A stretch of 64,000 nucleotides of DNA, taken from contig NC_015564.1 in NCBI RefSeq assembly GCF_000214175.1, forward strand, positions 3,658,001 to 3,722,000, given 5' to 3'. Numbering within the stretch: the first letter of the stretch is position 1; every line of letters starts with the position of its first letter. The notes below the pieces were generated by a model, which worked only from the letters and a program-made list of their open reading frames with translations, searched no databases and was not told where the DNA came from. Position numbers and translations under genes: made by a program. Shown here piece after piece: positions 46,012 through 57,259 of the stretch. This stretch comes from Hoyosella subflava DQS3-9A1 (GTDB lineage: Bacteria > Actinomycetota > Actinomycetes > Mycobacteriales > Mycobacteriaceae).

Positions 46012-46718
46012 ACCCCACCGTGGGGAGGCAACTGTTGTCGCGCGGCACGCCGTCTCGCACGCTCGTCACCGGACAAGACCCACGCCGCTACCACCCCGGC
46101 CAGAGCGCCGAAGAGATGCCCCTGCCACGAGACGCCCTGCTGCCCCGGCAAAACACCCCAAAGAAGCGTGCCATAGAAGAACAGAACAACTCCGCCAATG
46201 AGCAACTGCACCCCACTGCGCGTGAAAATCCCTTGCGTCACGAGGAATGCAAGCCATCCGAACACGATGATCGAAGCGCCTATGTGCACGGTGTTCTCAC
46301 CGCCGGTCAGCCAGGTTCCCATGCCGCCGATCACCCAGATGATCGCAGTGGCCATCAAAGCACGCGTCAGCGACGACAAAAAGACGAGAAAACCGAGGAC
46401 AAGCAGCGGCACCGAATTCGCCATCAGGTGCGCCCAGTCCGCGTGGATGAGCGGCGCAAACAACACGCCGCTCAGTCCGTCTGTCGTGCGGGGCGCAATC
46501 CCTGAGAGCGCAAAGGGATGTGCAGTCAGCACATCGAGCAACTCGATCAAGTACAGAATGCCCACGAACGAGACCGTGGCGACGATTCCTTGCTGCCACC
46601 GCGGAACAGGCCCTTTGCGCTTTGGACGTCCAGCGGGGCCAATGCCGCCAGGACCTCCACCCAACGGCGGCGGACCGAATCCACCCGGTCCGCCGGACCC
46701 GCCTGAGCCGAACGTCAT
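46002..46718 (-). CDS. Rhomboid-family intramembrane protein, altered GxSG
   Basis: A 238-residue membrane protein with a Gly/Pro-rich cytosolic N-terminus (about 38 residues) and six helices. [18 protein letters not shown] is the rhomboid L1/H2 block, and [10 protein letters not shown] has the catalytic histidine. The serine motif reads [10 protein letters not shown], so the serine is present but the following Gly of GxSG is Ile; protease activity may be changed. It corresponds to Rv1337 by position before murI. Confidence 0.85.
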   Translation of the reverse strand: MTFGSGGSGGPGGFGPPPLGGGPGGIGPAGRPKRKGPVPRWQQGIVATVSFVGILYLIELLDVLTAHPFALSGIAPRTTDGLSGVLFAPLIHADWAHLMANSVPLLVLGFLVFLSSLTRALMATAIIWVIGGMGTWLTGGENTVHIGASIIVFGWLAFLVTQGIFTRSGVQLLIGGVVLFFYGTLLWGVLPGQQGVSWQGHLFGALAGVVAAWVLSGDERARRRAARQQLPPHGGVWQ

Positions 46719-46779
46719 CTCGCCTCCTGTCGCATGCGACCGCGTGCATCGTCGCGTCGTGCCCGGGTGCTATCGCTGC

Positions 46780-47877
46780 TCACTTGGCGTGGAACAGGTC
46801 ACGGTATCCCGGAATTCCCGCGACCGGCGCAGCATCGAGGACAGCGTGAACAATCGCCCGTTCAACGCAATCGGCCGCTGCCGCGCACAGGGCGTCAAGC
46901 ACCCCTGTCTCTGCCGGTATACCGTGTGGGGGCGCCGGTGTCACGCTGGAGTCCGTCTCGGGATCTGGCACGCCACCTTTTCCGGTGGAGAGCGCAAATA
47001 TGGTGTCGCCGTCGAGAGGCGAGTGCGCGGGCCGGATTGCCCTCGTCAAGCCGGTTTGTCCCGCTATCGCAAGTCGCTTGCAGCCCGCCTTATCCAGCGG
47101 CACATCAGTCGCGACCACCCCGATTGTTGTGTTGACCACTGTCCCCTTTGCTGCGAGCGCCGCCGCGGTCGCGATTTGCTCTTCCGAGGGCTGTGGCAAA
47201 TCGAATTCGTTCCCGATTTCGCTTTCCGCGCCCCAAGGAAGACCGGTTTTCGGTGAGTACACCGAGCCGACCGGGTTCACCACTAGGAGTGCGCCGATGG
47301 TCGCTCCCGCCGCTGGGCCAGCACTCAGCACCACGCTCGCTGTTCCGACACCGCCCTTGATCGCACCAGCCCGTGCAGCCGTGCCCGCGCCAGCCGAGCC
47401 AGTGGCGAAATGCCGACTGGCCGCACCGGCAGCGGAATAGCCGGATTCCGCATCCGGCCGATTCCCCCAAGCTCCCACAGGAAGATCGAATATCACCGCG
47501 CCAGCCACGATGGGGACGACGAGCCCCTCCCCGCCAATCGCGAGGCCATGCCCGCGCTCCTCAAGCCACCGCATGACACCCTCGGCAGCCGAAAGCCCAT
47601 AGGCACTGCCGCCAGAAAGCAGCACACCGTGCACATGCTGCACAGTGTTCTCTGGCCGGAGCAGGTCGGTTTCCCGCGTTCCAGGCCCGCCGCCACGAAC
47701 ATCAGCACTCGCAACCGCTCCTTCAGGCGCCAGGACAACCGTGCAGCCCGTTGCCCAGCCCGAACCGAGCGACGCGTCAGAATCTAGTCGACTCCAGTGG
47801 CCCACCAGCAATCCAGACACGTCAGTGAGGGCGTTGCCCGCCCCCGCCTTCCGGTCAGTACCCGCTGCTCCGGCCAT
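46780..47877 (-). CDS. P1-family (DmpA-like) aminopeptidase
   Basis: A 365-residue N-terminal-nucleophile-fold hydrolase of the DmpA/L-aminopeptidase D-esterase group, which self-cleaves into two chains. The N-terminus VSGLLVGHWS, ADVRGGGPGTRETDLL, and GGSAYGLSAAEGVMRWLEE are family blocks. VGGRP-like ANR is not as clear, so the exact nucleophile is not assigned. It matches Rv1333. In M. tuberculosis mec-cysO-cysM follow; here the rhomboid gene is next, 61 bases away. Confidence 0.88.
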   Translation of the reverse strand: MAGAAGTDRKAGAGNALTDVSGLLVGHWSRLDSDASLGSGWATGCTVVLAPEGAVASADVRGGGPGTRETDLLRPENTVQHVHGVLLSGGSAYGLSAAEGVMRWLEERGHGLAIGGEGLVVPIVAGAVIFDLPVGAWGNRPDAESGYSAAGAASRHFATGSAGAGTAARAGAIKGGVGTASVVLSAGPAAGATIGALLVVNPVGSVYSPKTGLPWGAESEIGNEFDLPQPSEEQIATAAALAAKGTVVNTTIGVVATDVPLDKAGCKRLAIAGQTGLTRAIRPAHSPLDGDTIFALSTGKGGVPDPETDSSVTPAPPHGIPAETGVLDALCAAAADCVERAIVHAVLDAAPVAGIPGYRDLFHAK

Positions 47878-47888
47878 AGGCTAGCTCC

Positions 47889-48470
47889 TCAGTCTCCCAT
47901 TACCGCAGTGACCAGGGAGTCCTGCATCCACGTGAGCCAGTGATAGACGCCCAGTTGGGGCGCCCGTGGATCATTGGGGTCGATTTCCTCGGGGGTTTCG
48001 TCTGAAATTTCGAGCATTGTTCCGAGTGCAAGCCGGGCGTCGTTGACGGCCGTTACCCACGCGTCAGCCTGTTCTGGACTGAGCGAGACCTTCCCGCCTT
48101 CAGGCGGCAGTGTCTCGAGCAGGACGGAAGCCACGCCACGCTTTGCTTCGATGATGTGTGGCTCGTTGAGGCTCCGTAGCGCGCTGTTGAGGCCCGCGGT
48201 CTCATCAGATTTCTCTTCAACTCCCTCCGCGTCCACCCGGTGGAAGTCCGGCAGCAGGCGTCCCAAGACCGAGTTTTCGGGAGGGCTGGCACTTCCCGTC
48301 CGCATGCCCGTTAGCTCCTCGAGCTCGTCGTGCGGCGAAACATTCTCACGCTCGTCGAGCATCGTGACAACGGACTGCACCACAGAGCGCAGTACCTTGG
48401 CCTCGTGCGCATCGATCTGCGAGCGAAACCTCGGTCCGCCTAAGGTGTTCTTCCTGCTCCAGGCATGCAC
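47889..48470 (-). CDS. DUF2017 protein
   Basis: A 193-residue cytosolic protein of unknown function. The start GTG 48470 (VHAWSRKNTLGGPRFRSQI) fits the family; the open frame runs to 48656 but that extension overlaps clpS. The blocks DAHEAKVLRSVVQSVVTMLDER, HDELEELTGMRTG and LGVYHWLTWMQDSLV are typical of actinobacterial DUF2017. It always sits beside clpS, as Rv1332 next to Rv1331, hinting at a link to the Clp degradation machinery. Confidence 0.82.
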   Translation of the reverse strand: MHAWSRKNTLGGPRFRSQIDAHEAKVLRSVVQSVVTMLDERENVSPHDELEELTGMRTGSASPPENSVLGRLLPDFHRVDAEGVEEKSDETAGLNSALRSLNEPHIIEAKRGVASVLLETLPPEGGKVSLSPEQADAWVTAVNDARLALGTMLEISDETPEEIDPNDPRAPQLGVYHWLTWMQDSLVTAVMGD

Positions 48471-48552
48471 CGGTAATCGCGCCCTTCCCCAAATCGGCAA
48501 CTTTGCACGGGAACCTTGTAGGGGCGCGAGCGCAGAGCCGTCACCCGGCCAA

Positions 48553-48873
48553 TCACGATTCGTGCTGCATCGTCGCCCACAGGCCCGCAGCATGAAGTTT
48601 ACGGACGTCGATCTCGACCTTCTCGCGCGTCCCGGACGACACGACAGCCTTGCCATCGTTGTGTACCTTCAGCATCAGTTCAGTCGCCTTCTGGCGGCTG
48701 TATCCGAAAATCTTCTGAAGAACGTACGTTACGTACTGCATGAGATTGACCGGGTCATCCCACACGATCGTCACCCAGGGCCGCTGGCTGGCCTCATCCT
48801 CGTCGGCGACAGACAGACCACCCGGCGTCACTCCAGGCGAAGTCTGGGGGTCGGTTTCCATCGGAACAGGCAT
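48553..48873 (-). CDS. clpS: ClpS adaptor of the Clp protease
   Basis: A 106-residue adaptor that delivers N-degron substrates to ClpC/ClpP. The core [27 protein letters not shown] contains the N-end-binding Asp, and [15 protein letters not shown] and [19 protein letters not shown] follow. The start at ATG 48873 is chosen; longer frames to 48966 would add a non-homologous basic lead. It is divergent from pncB. Confidence 0.94.
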   Translation of the reverse strand: MPVPMETDPQTSPGVTPGGLSVADEDEASQRPWVTIVWDDPVNLMQYVTYVLQKIFGYSRQKATELMLKVHNDGKAVVSSGTREKVEIDVRKLHAAGLWATMQHES

Positions 48874-48994
48874 ACAACCAGGGTACGACCTTCGGCTCGG
48901 GTCACACTTAGCGCTCCGCGAAACTCGCCCAAATCCACCAATCAGCCATTCGACTCTCCACCACACAGTCGATCATGGCCGTACCGTTGTCGTT

Positions 48995-50302
48995 GTGACT
49001 GCTCAATCCACGGCACTGCTGACGGATCAGTATGAATACACGATGCTCGCGGCGGCACTGAAAGACGGCACTGCCCAGCGCCGGTGCACCTTCGAAGTGT
49101 TCGCCAGAAAACTGCCCTACGGTCGCCGGTACGGCATCGTCGCAGGTACCGCGAGGGTGCTCGATGCAATAGCACGGTTCCGGTTTACCGACGATGACTT
49201 GCGCTCGCTGAGCCGCGTCCTGGACAAAGAGACGCTGCGCTGGCTTGAGAAGTTCCGCTTCCAGGGCAACGTCACCGGGTATCGCGAAGGGGAATTCTAC
49301 TTCCCTGGGTCACCAGTCTTGTCTGTTACGGGGACCTTCGCTGAGTGCGTGATCCTCGAGACTGTCGTGCTTTCTATTCTCAACCATGACACAGCGATCG
49401 CGTCGACAGCCGCCCGGATGGTCACCGCAGCCGACGGCCGTGCACTGATCGAAATGGGTTCACGGCGTACTCACGAAAGCGCGGCAGTAGCCTCAGCGCG
49501 GGCCGCGTACCTCGCCGGCTTCACCGCGACGTCCAACCTCGAAGCGGCCCGCCAGTATGGGGTTCCCAGCGCAGGCACGAGCGCCCACGCTTTCACACTC
49601 CTGCACACAGGATCAGACGGCCCCGACGAGGCAGCCGCGTTCCGGTCGCAGATAGCCACGCTAGGAGCTGGAACCACACTCCTCGTCGACACCTACGACA
49701 TCACTGAGGGCGTCCGCGCAGCGGTCGAAGTCGCGGGACCTGATCTTGGCGCGGTCCGGATCGACTCCGGCGACCTAGGCGTGCTCGCACGCCAGGTGCG
49801 CCAGCAACTCGATGACCTCGGAGCAACCCGAACAAAGATCGTCGTGTCGGGTGATCTCGATGAGTACTCGATCGCCGCTCTCCGCTCTGAACCGGTAGAC
49901 AGCTACGGGGTGGGCACGTCGCTCGTCACTGGCTCGGGCGCTCCCACCGCGGGCATGGTCTACAAGCTCACCGAAGTCGATGGCCGCCCCGTCGCGAAAA
50001 GGAGTTCCAGCAAAGAAACGCGGGGCGGATCGAAAAGAGCCGTCCGCTTCGCACGCGACACAGGAATCGTTGTCGAAGAAGTCATCTGCCTCGCGACCGC
50101 AGAACCGCCACCTGCGCCCACGAGTCTGACGTCACGGGAGGTGACGGTCAGTCTGCTCAGCGGTGGCGAACCGGACGCCGAAGCGCCCACACTGGAGGAA
50201 GGACGGCAGCTTGTGGCAGCAGGCCTGAAGAGCCTTCCCTGGGAAGGCTTGGCCTTGTCGCACGGGGAACCAGCCATCCCCACACGCTTCGTCACCGAAT
50301 AG
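48995..50302 (+). CDS. pncB: Nicotinate phosphoribosyltransferase
   Basis: A 435-residue enzyme of NAD salvage joining nicotinate and PRPP with ATP. TDQYEYTMLAAALKDG at the N-terminus, PVLSVTGTFAECVILET, the SRRTHESAAV and AGFTATSNLEAARQYGVPSAGTSAHAF blocks and VRIDSGDLG are diagnostic. GTG 48995 is the start. pncA follows 36 bases later, so nicotinamide is converted to nicotinate and then to NaMN in one operon. Confidence 0.95.
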   Translation: MTAQSTALLTDQYEYTMLAAALKDGTAQRRCTFEVFARKLPYGRRYGIVAGTARVLDAIARFRFTDDDLRSLSRVLDKETLRWLEKFRFQGNVTGYREGEFYFPGSPVLSVTGTFAECVILETVVLSILNHDTAIASTAARMVTAADGRALIEMGSRRTHESAAVASARAAYLAGFTATSNLEAARQYGVPSAGTSAHAFTLLHTGSDGPDEAAAFRSQIATLGAGTTLLVDTYDITEGVRAAVEVAGPDLGAVRIDSGDLGVLARQVRQQLDDLGATRTKIVVSGDLDEYSIAALRSEPVDSYGVGTSLVTGSGAPTAGMVYKLTEVDGRPVAKRSSSKETRGGSKRAVRFARDTGIVVEEVICLATAEPPPAPTSLTSREVTVSLLSGGEPDAEAPTLEEGRQLVAAGLKSLPWEGLALSHGEPAIPTRFVTE

Positions 50303-50338
50303 GTGACCGCACGCGCACCGCACTGAGGAGGCTACGGA

Positions 50339-50941
50339 ATGACTCGCGAAACGAAGAAGGCGCTCATCGTCGTCGACGTCCAGAATGACTTCTGTGAGGG
50401 CGGCTCGCTCGCCGTGGCTGGCGGGGCGGCGATCGCGGGCGAGATCTCGTCCCTCGTCACCGACACCCTCGAGACCGAAATTGGCTACGACACCATCGTC
50501 GCTACCCGCGACTATCACATCGACCCTGGCGACCACTTCTCTGACAACCCGGATTTTGTCGACAGCTGGCCGGTGCACTGCAAGGTCGGCACCGAGGGAG
50601 CAGAATTCCACCCGGATCTTGACCTGCAGCATGTCGAAGCAGTCTTCTCGAAGGGCGCGTACACGGCTGCCTACTCAGGCTTCGAAGGGGCGACAGCTGA
50701 CGGCAAGTCGTTAGCCGACTGGTTACGTCAGCACGGCGTGGAAGCTGTCGACATCGTCGGCATTGCGACAGATCACTGCGTGCGAGCCACCGCGCTCGAC
50801 GCGGCGCGCGAAGGGTTCGCCGCACGTGTCCTGCTCGACTACACCGTCGGGGTCAGCCCGGAAACAATCGATCGTGCCCTGACCGAACTCCGCGACAACG
50901 GTGTAACCACAGCCGGGTCCGTTGGTGGCTCGCTGAAGTAG
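50339..50941 (+). CDS. pncA: Nicotinamidase
   Basis: A 200-residue isochorismatase-fold amidase turning nicotinamide into nicotinate and ammonia. The catalytic Asp13 is in VVDVQNDFCEGGSL, metal ligands are in RDYHIDPGDHFS, a lysine lies in FSKGAYTAAYSGF, and the nucleophile Cys is in GIATDHCVRATALDA. It also activates pyrazinamide in mycobacteria. GGAGG lies upstream of the ATG. The helicase gene follows within 10 bases. Confidence 0.95.
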   Translation: MTRETKKALIVVDVQNDFCEGGSLAVAGGAAIAGEISSLVTDTLETEIGYDTIVATRDYHIDPGDHFSDNPDFVDSWPVHCKVGTEGAEFHPDLDLQHVEAVFSKGAYTAAYSGFEGATADGKSLADWLRQHGVEAVDIVGIATDHCVRATALDAAREGFAARVLLDYTVGVSPETIDRALTELRDNGVTTAGSVGGSLK

Positions 50942-50950
50942 TCTCGTCTC

Positions 50951-53032
50951 GTGACTTCCCCACCCGTCGCTGCTGGCTCTCCCGCCGTGCTGCGCACACA
51001 ATCGCTGCTCCGGCGCGCGGTGGAAGCGCTAGGCGGAAAAGAACGGTCCGGGCAGTTGACGATGACGTCCGCGGTCGCCCACGCCATCGACACTGGTGAG
51101 CACCTCGCCGTGCAAGCTGGCACGGGTACCGGCAAGTCACTCGCATACCTCGTTCCCGGGATAGCGCATGCGGTGCAAAGTGGTAGCACAGTTGTGGTGT
51201 CCACAGCGACTATCGCGCTTCAGAAGCAGCTCATCGATCGGGATCTGCCCCGTCTCGCCGAAGCTCTCAAACCGGCGTTGGGCCGCGCACCAGAATTCGC
51301 GATACTCAAGGGTCGCAACAACTACCTGTGCCTGAATAAGCTCCACAACACACCCGAAGATCCCGATGAGGGCGGCGGTGACGGTCTTTTCGACCCCTTT
51401 GCGGCCTCCCGGCTCGGGCGGGACATCCGGCGTCTGCACGAATGGGCGGAAGAAACAGAGTCCGGCGATCGTGAGGAAGTTATCCCAGGCGTCAGCGACC
51501 AGGCCTGGCGACAGATCAGCGTGACCTCCCGCGAGTGTCTTGGTGTCAGCCGTTGCCCAATCGGAGAACAGTGTTTCGCTGAACGGGCCCGCGTCTCCGC
51601 GTCGCATGCTGACGTCGTCGTCACCAATCATGCGCTCCTCGCGATCGGCGCCCTTTCCGAAGCCAGCATCCTCCCCGACCATGACGTCGTCATCATTGAC
51701 GAGGCACACGAACTCGTTGATCGCGTGACCGGTGCCGCGACTGCTGAACTCACGTCAGCGTCCGTGATCGCGGCGGCCCGCAAATGTGTGCGGCTGATTG
51801 AAGACGCCGAATCGGACGCGCTCCACGCAGTGGCGGACGACCTGGACGGGCTCCTGGAAAATGCGCCGGAGGGACTGTGGGAAACGCTATCCCCCACAGC
51901 AGCGCTCGTCTTATCCGGCCTGCGCGACGCCGCATGGACCGCGCGCACGGCGATCGGCCCGATCCGGCAAGGCATGGCCACCGCCGAGCCGGAGGCAGCC
52001 GCCGCGCGTACCAATGCGTTGGCGCTGCTCGACGAGTTGCACGACACCGCGGTGCGTGTGCTCGAAGCGTACGGGGAGCCGGATCCGGCGCGACGACGCG
52101 ACGTGGTGTGGCTCAACCGGGACGACCGGCGCGGCGATGTCGTGCGCGTCGCTCCGCTCTCCGTCGCGGGTTTGTTGCGATCACGGTTGTTCGCGGAAGC
52201 GACCGTCATCCTCACGTCGGCAACTCTCGCGATCGGCGGAACATTCGACGCGCTGGCACGCAACTGGGGCCTGCCGACGCAGTCCGGCTCCAGCGAGCCG
52301 GGCCCCGACCCTGCACTCGCGTCAGGCAAAGAAACCCCGTCCGACTCGTCAGCGCTGCGGTGGACCAGTCTGGATGCAGGTTCGCCCTTCGACCATCCCC
52401 GCGCAGGCATCCTCTACACTGCCCGCCACCTTCCCCCACCCGGCCGGGATGGACTCGCGCCCGCATGCCTCGACGAAATTGCGGCGCTCGTCGACGCGGT
52501 GGGCGGCCGGACGCTGGGCTTGTTTTCCTCCATGCGCGCCGCACGCGCGGCCGCTGACGCTCTTCAGGACCGCATCAGCACCCCCATCCTGTGTCAGGGC
52601 GACAACTCGACCGGCCAACTTGTGCGACAGTTCGGCGCAGACGAAGCGACCTCGCTGTTCGGCACGCTTTCGCTGTGGCAGGGCGTCGATGTGCCGGGGC
52701 CGTCACTATCCCTTGTCATCGTGGACCGCATTCCTTTCCCACGGCCCGACGATCCGTTGTTGCGCGCCCGTCAGCGCGCTGTCGAGGCTAGCGGGGGTAA
52801 CGGCTTCATGACGGTCGCGGCCTCCCATGCTGCGCTCCTGCTCGCGCAGGGAGCGGGACGACTTCTGAGGAGCGTCGACGATATCGGTGTCGTCGCTATT
52901 CTCGACCCCAGACTCGCCACGGCTCGCTATGGCAACTACCTCCGTGCGTCACTGCCGCCGTTCTGGCAGACAACTGACCGCGATGTCGCCCTCGGTGCAC
53001 TTCAGCGCATTCGCGCACGCCGTGAGCTCTGA
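50951..53032 (+). CDS. dinG: DinG-family ATP-dependent DNA helicase
   Basis: A 693-residue superfamily 2 iron-sulfur helicase. Walker A is AGTGTGKS (56-63), motif II DEAH is near 252, and four cysteines for a 4Fe-4S cluster can be placed in YLCLNKLH, SRECLGVSRCPIGEQC. Motif VI is near QGAGRLLRS. It unwinds 5'-tailed duplexes, R-loops and G-quadruplexes. GTG 50951 is the start. Position and length correspond to Rv1329c. Confidence 0.93.
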   Translation: MTSPPVAAGSPAVLRTQSLLRRAVEALGGKERSGQLTMTSAVAHAIDTGEHLAVQAGTGTGKSLAYLVPGIAHAVQSGSTVVVSTATIALQKQLIDRDLPRLAEALKPALGRAPEFAILKGRNNYLCLNKLHNTPEDPDEGGGDGLFDPFAASRLGRDIRRLHEWAEETESGDREEVIPGVSDQAWRQISVTSRECLGVSRCPIGEQCFAERARVSASHADVVVTNHALLAIGALSEASILPDHDVVIIDEAHELVDRVTGAATAELTSASVIAAARKCVRLIEDAESDALHAVADDLDGLLENAPEGLWETLSPTAALVLSGLRDAAWTARTAIGPIRQGMATAEPEAAAARTNALALLDELHDTAVRVLEAYGEPDPARRRDVVWLNRDDRRGDVVRVAPLSVAGLLRSRLFAEATVILTSATLAIGGTFDALARNWGLPTQSGSSEPGPDPALASGKETPSDSSALRWTSLDAGSPFDHPRAGILYTARHLPPPGRDGLAPACLDEIAALVDAVGGRTLGLFSSMRAARAAADALQDRISTPILCQGDNSTGQLVRQFGADEATSLFGTLSLWQGVDVPGPSLSLVIVDRIPFPRPDDPLLRARQRAVEASGGNGFMTVAASHAALLLAQGAGRLLRSVDDIGVVAILDPRLATARYGNYLRASLPPFWQTTDRDVALGALQRIRARREL

Positions 53033-53034
53033 CG

Positions 53035-55046
<2,012 letters not shown>

Positions 55047-55066
55047 TTATCCGCTGCTCACTGAAA

Positions 55067-55096
55067 CGGCCCTGCCAGCGGGTGCAGGCAGGGCCG
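55067..55096. terminator. Hairpin after ctaD
   Basis: CGGCCCTGC (55067-55075) pairs with GCAGGGCCG (55088-55096), with a 12-base loop. It lies after the ctaD stop and upstream of serB on the same strand, so it separates the two units. Confidence 0.75.
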
Positions 55097-55113
55097 TCGC
55101 GATCGGATTGAGG

Positions 55114-56913
55114 CTACTTTTCTTCCTCAGGCTTCGCTACCGGTCGGTATGGCGGCGGAGCGTGGCGGTCAGCTTCGACAAGTTCATTGGACTTGTGGCC
55201 GTGGCCGGGGCCCACATGGGCTTCGTCACGCATCCGCTCGATCATGTGCGGGTAGTGCAGTTCGAACGCAGGACGCTCGGACCGGATGCGGGGAAGCTCG
55301 TAGAAGTTGTGCCGCGGCGGCGGGCAGCTGGTCGCCCATTCCAGGGAGTTGCCGTAACCCCACGGGTCATCCACCGACACAACCTCGCCGAAGCGAATGC
55401 TCTTGAAGACGTTCCAGATGAACGGGATCGTCGAGGCTCCGAGGATGAAGGCACCAATCGTGGAGATTGTGTTCAGGGTGGTGAAGCCATCGCCCGGAAG
55501 GTAGTCCGCGTAGCGCCGCGGCATGCCTTCGTTACCAACCCAGTGCTGCACGAGGAAGGTGGTGTGGAAGCCAATGAAGGTTGTCCAGAAGTGCCACTTG
55601 CCGAGGCGCTCGTCGAGCATACGGCCCGTCATCTTCGGGAACCAGAAGTAAATGCCGGCGAACGTCGCGAACACGATGGTGCCGAACAGCACGTAGTGGA
55701 AGTGCGCGACAACGAAGTACGAGTCCGTGACGTGGAAGTCGAGCGGCGGGCTCGCGAGGAGGACGCCGGAGAGACCACCGAAGAGGAAGGTGACGAGGAA
55801 GCCGAGACTGAAGATCATCGGCGTTTCGAAGGTCAAATGACCCTTCCACATCGTGCCAATCCAGTTGAAGAACTTCACACCGGTAGGCACCGCGATGAGG
55901 AATGTCATGAAGCTGAAGAACGGCAGCAGTACCGCACCCGTTGCGTACATGTGGTGCGCCCAGACCGCGATGGACAGCGCCGCGATCGCGAGGGTTGCGT
56001 AGACCAGACCGGTATAGCCGAAGATCGGCTTGCGGGAGAACACCGGGAAGATCTCAGACACGATGCCGAAGAACGGCAGCGCGATGATGTAGACCTCCGG
56101 GTGACCGAAGAACCAGAATAAGTGTTGCCAGAGCAGCACTCCACCGTTCGCCGGATCGTAGATATTCGCTCCTAGCTGGCGATCAGCGAAGAGCCCGAGC
56201 AGTGCGGCGGTGAGAAGCGGGAACGCGAGAAGGACCAGCACGCTGGTGACCAGGATGTTCCACGTGAAAATGGGCATCCGGAACATCGTCATACCCGGGC
56301 AGCGGAGGCACACGACCGTGGTGATCATGTTGACGGCACCCAGGATGGTGCCCAGACCACCGACAGCCAGACCCATGATCCACAGGTCACCGCCTGGGCC
56401 AGGTGAGTGGATCGCGGTCGACAGGGGGGTGTACGCAGTCCAGCCGAAGTCAGCCGCGCCGCCAGGAGTGACGAAACCGCTCACGGCGATCAGCGCGCCG
56501 AGGAGGTACAGCCAGTAGCTGAATGCGTTCAGACGCGGGAACGCGACGTCGGGCGAGCCGATCTGCAGCGGGAGGATCACGTTCGCGAAGCCGAACACAA
56601 TGGGCGTTGCGTAGAGCAGCAGCATAACGGTGCCGTGCATGGTGAAAAGCTGGTTGAACTGCTCGTTCGAAAGGAACTGCAGGCCCGGCACAGCAAGCTC
56701 GGCACGCATAAGCAGCGCCATAACGCCGCCGACCAAGAAGAAGAAGAATGATGTAGTCAGGTACATCATCCCGATCAGCTTGTGATCGGTTGTCGTCATC
56801 ATGTCATAGATCAGGGAACCCTTCGGCTTATGCCTGGGCGGGTACGGCCGATCCAGATCCGGCTTGGGCGCTACGGCGGTCACTGATCCTCCTGACTGCG
56901 CGCCTGTGCCCAC
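55114..56913 (-). CDS. ctaD: Cytochrome c oxidase subunit I (aa3)
   Basis: A 599-residue heme-copper oxidase core with twelve membrane helices. The copper and heme ligand blocks are HGTVMLLL (heme a His), [19 protein letters not shown] (Cu ligand and the crosslinked Tyr), WAHHMYATG and HFHYVLFG. The N-terminal basic lead and the C-terminal charged tail match actinobacterial CtaD. It is transcribed alone, as in mycobacteria, where subunits II and III and the bc1 genes are elsewhere. Confidence 0.98.
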   Translation of the reverse strand: MGTGAQSGGSVTAVAPKPDLDRPYPPRHKPKGSLIYDMMTTTDHKLIGMMYLTTSFFFFLVGGVMALLMRAELAVPGLQFLSNEQFNQLFTMHGTVMLLLYATPIVFGFANVILPLQIGSPDVAFPRLNAFSYWLYLLGALIAVSGFVTPGGAADFGWTAYTPLSTAIHSPGPGGDLWIMGLAVGGLGTILGAVNMITTVVCLRCPGMTMFRMPIFTWNILVTSVLVLLAFPLLTAALLGLFADRQLGANIYDPANGGVLLWQHLFWFFGHPEVYIIALPFFGIVSEIFPVFSRKPIFGYTGLVYATLAIAALSIAVWAHHMYATGAVLLPFFSFMTFLIAVPTGVKFFNWIGTMWKGHLTFETPMIFSLGFLVTFLFGGLSGVLLASPPLDFHVTDSYFVVAHFHYVLFGTIVFATFAGIYFWFPKMTGRMLDERLGKWHFWTTFIGFHTTFLVQHWVGNEGMPRRYADYLPGDGFTTLNTISTIGAFILGASTIPFIWNVFKSIRFGEVVSVDDPWGYGNSLEWATSCPPPRHNFYELPRIRSERPAFELHYPHMIERMRDEAHVGPGHGHKSNELVEADRHAPPPYRPVAKPEEEK

Positions 56914-57259
56914 AACTAGTGAGCGCAGACTGTTTGCTGTCGCTGAGCCAAATCCTAAACCCTCGCCGTGAGTGCGTGTGCACCGGTCCTACGGTTTGTC
57001 GTAACTGAGCGATAAACACTGCTGGAAGCAACGCGGTTCAGTCACCACGAGCTGCGGTTTTGCGTCACGATCGGACATTGGGCAGGAGGACGAATCTTGC
57101 CGCGATCCAGTCGCTGGTGTGCTCTCGCATGCCCGGTCACGCTTCGGCGTGCCGTGGAGGTATCGCACCTTCAGAACCAAGGTGAGGCTTCCCAAAGTGT
57201 GCTGCGATCTGGTAGATAGGTTTGCCACACCTAATCATTCATTCGAGATCGGGATCCAC
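56914..57259. promoter_or_regulatory. ctaD and siderophore-receptor upstream region
   Basis: This 346-base gap separates the divergent ctaD and iron-siderophore receptor genes. A short CACGC-TTCG-GCGTG hairpin lies near 57138-57151. A candidate IdeR box is at 57216-57234. No small gene was convincing. Confidence 0.55.
57216..57234 (+). promoter_or_regulatory. IdeR/DtxR-like iron box
   Basis: ATAGGTTTGCCACACCTAA agrees at 14 of 19 positions with the DtxR/IdeR consensus TTAGGTTAGGCTAACCTAA. It sits 26 bases before GTG 57260 of a siderophore-binding lipoprotein. A weaker AAGGTGAGGCT lies about 35 bases further upstream. Confidence 0.65.

Noticed and set aside
55149-56121. Long plus-strand frame across ctaD (part of 54640-56121)
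   Set aside because: It is antisense to serB and ctaD, both certain genes, and reads as low-complexity Arg/Glu sequence.
57177-57192. Second IdeR box upstream of the siderophore receptor
   Set aside because: Only one half resembles the consensus, so it was mentioned but not called as a site.
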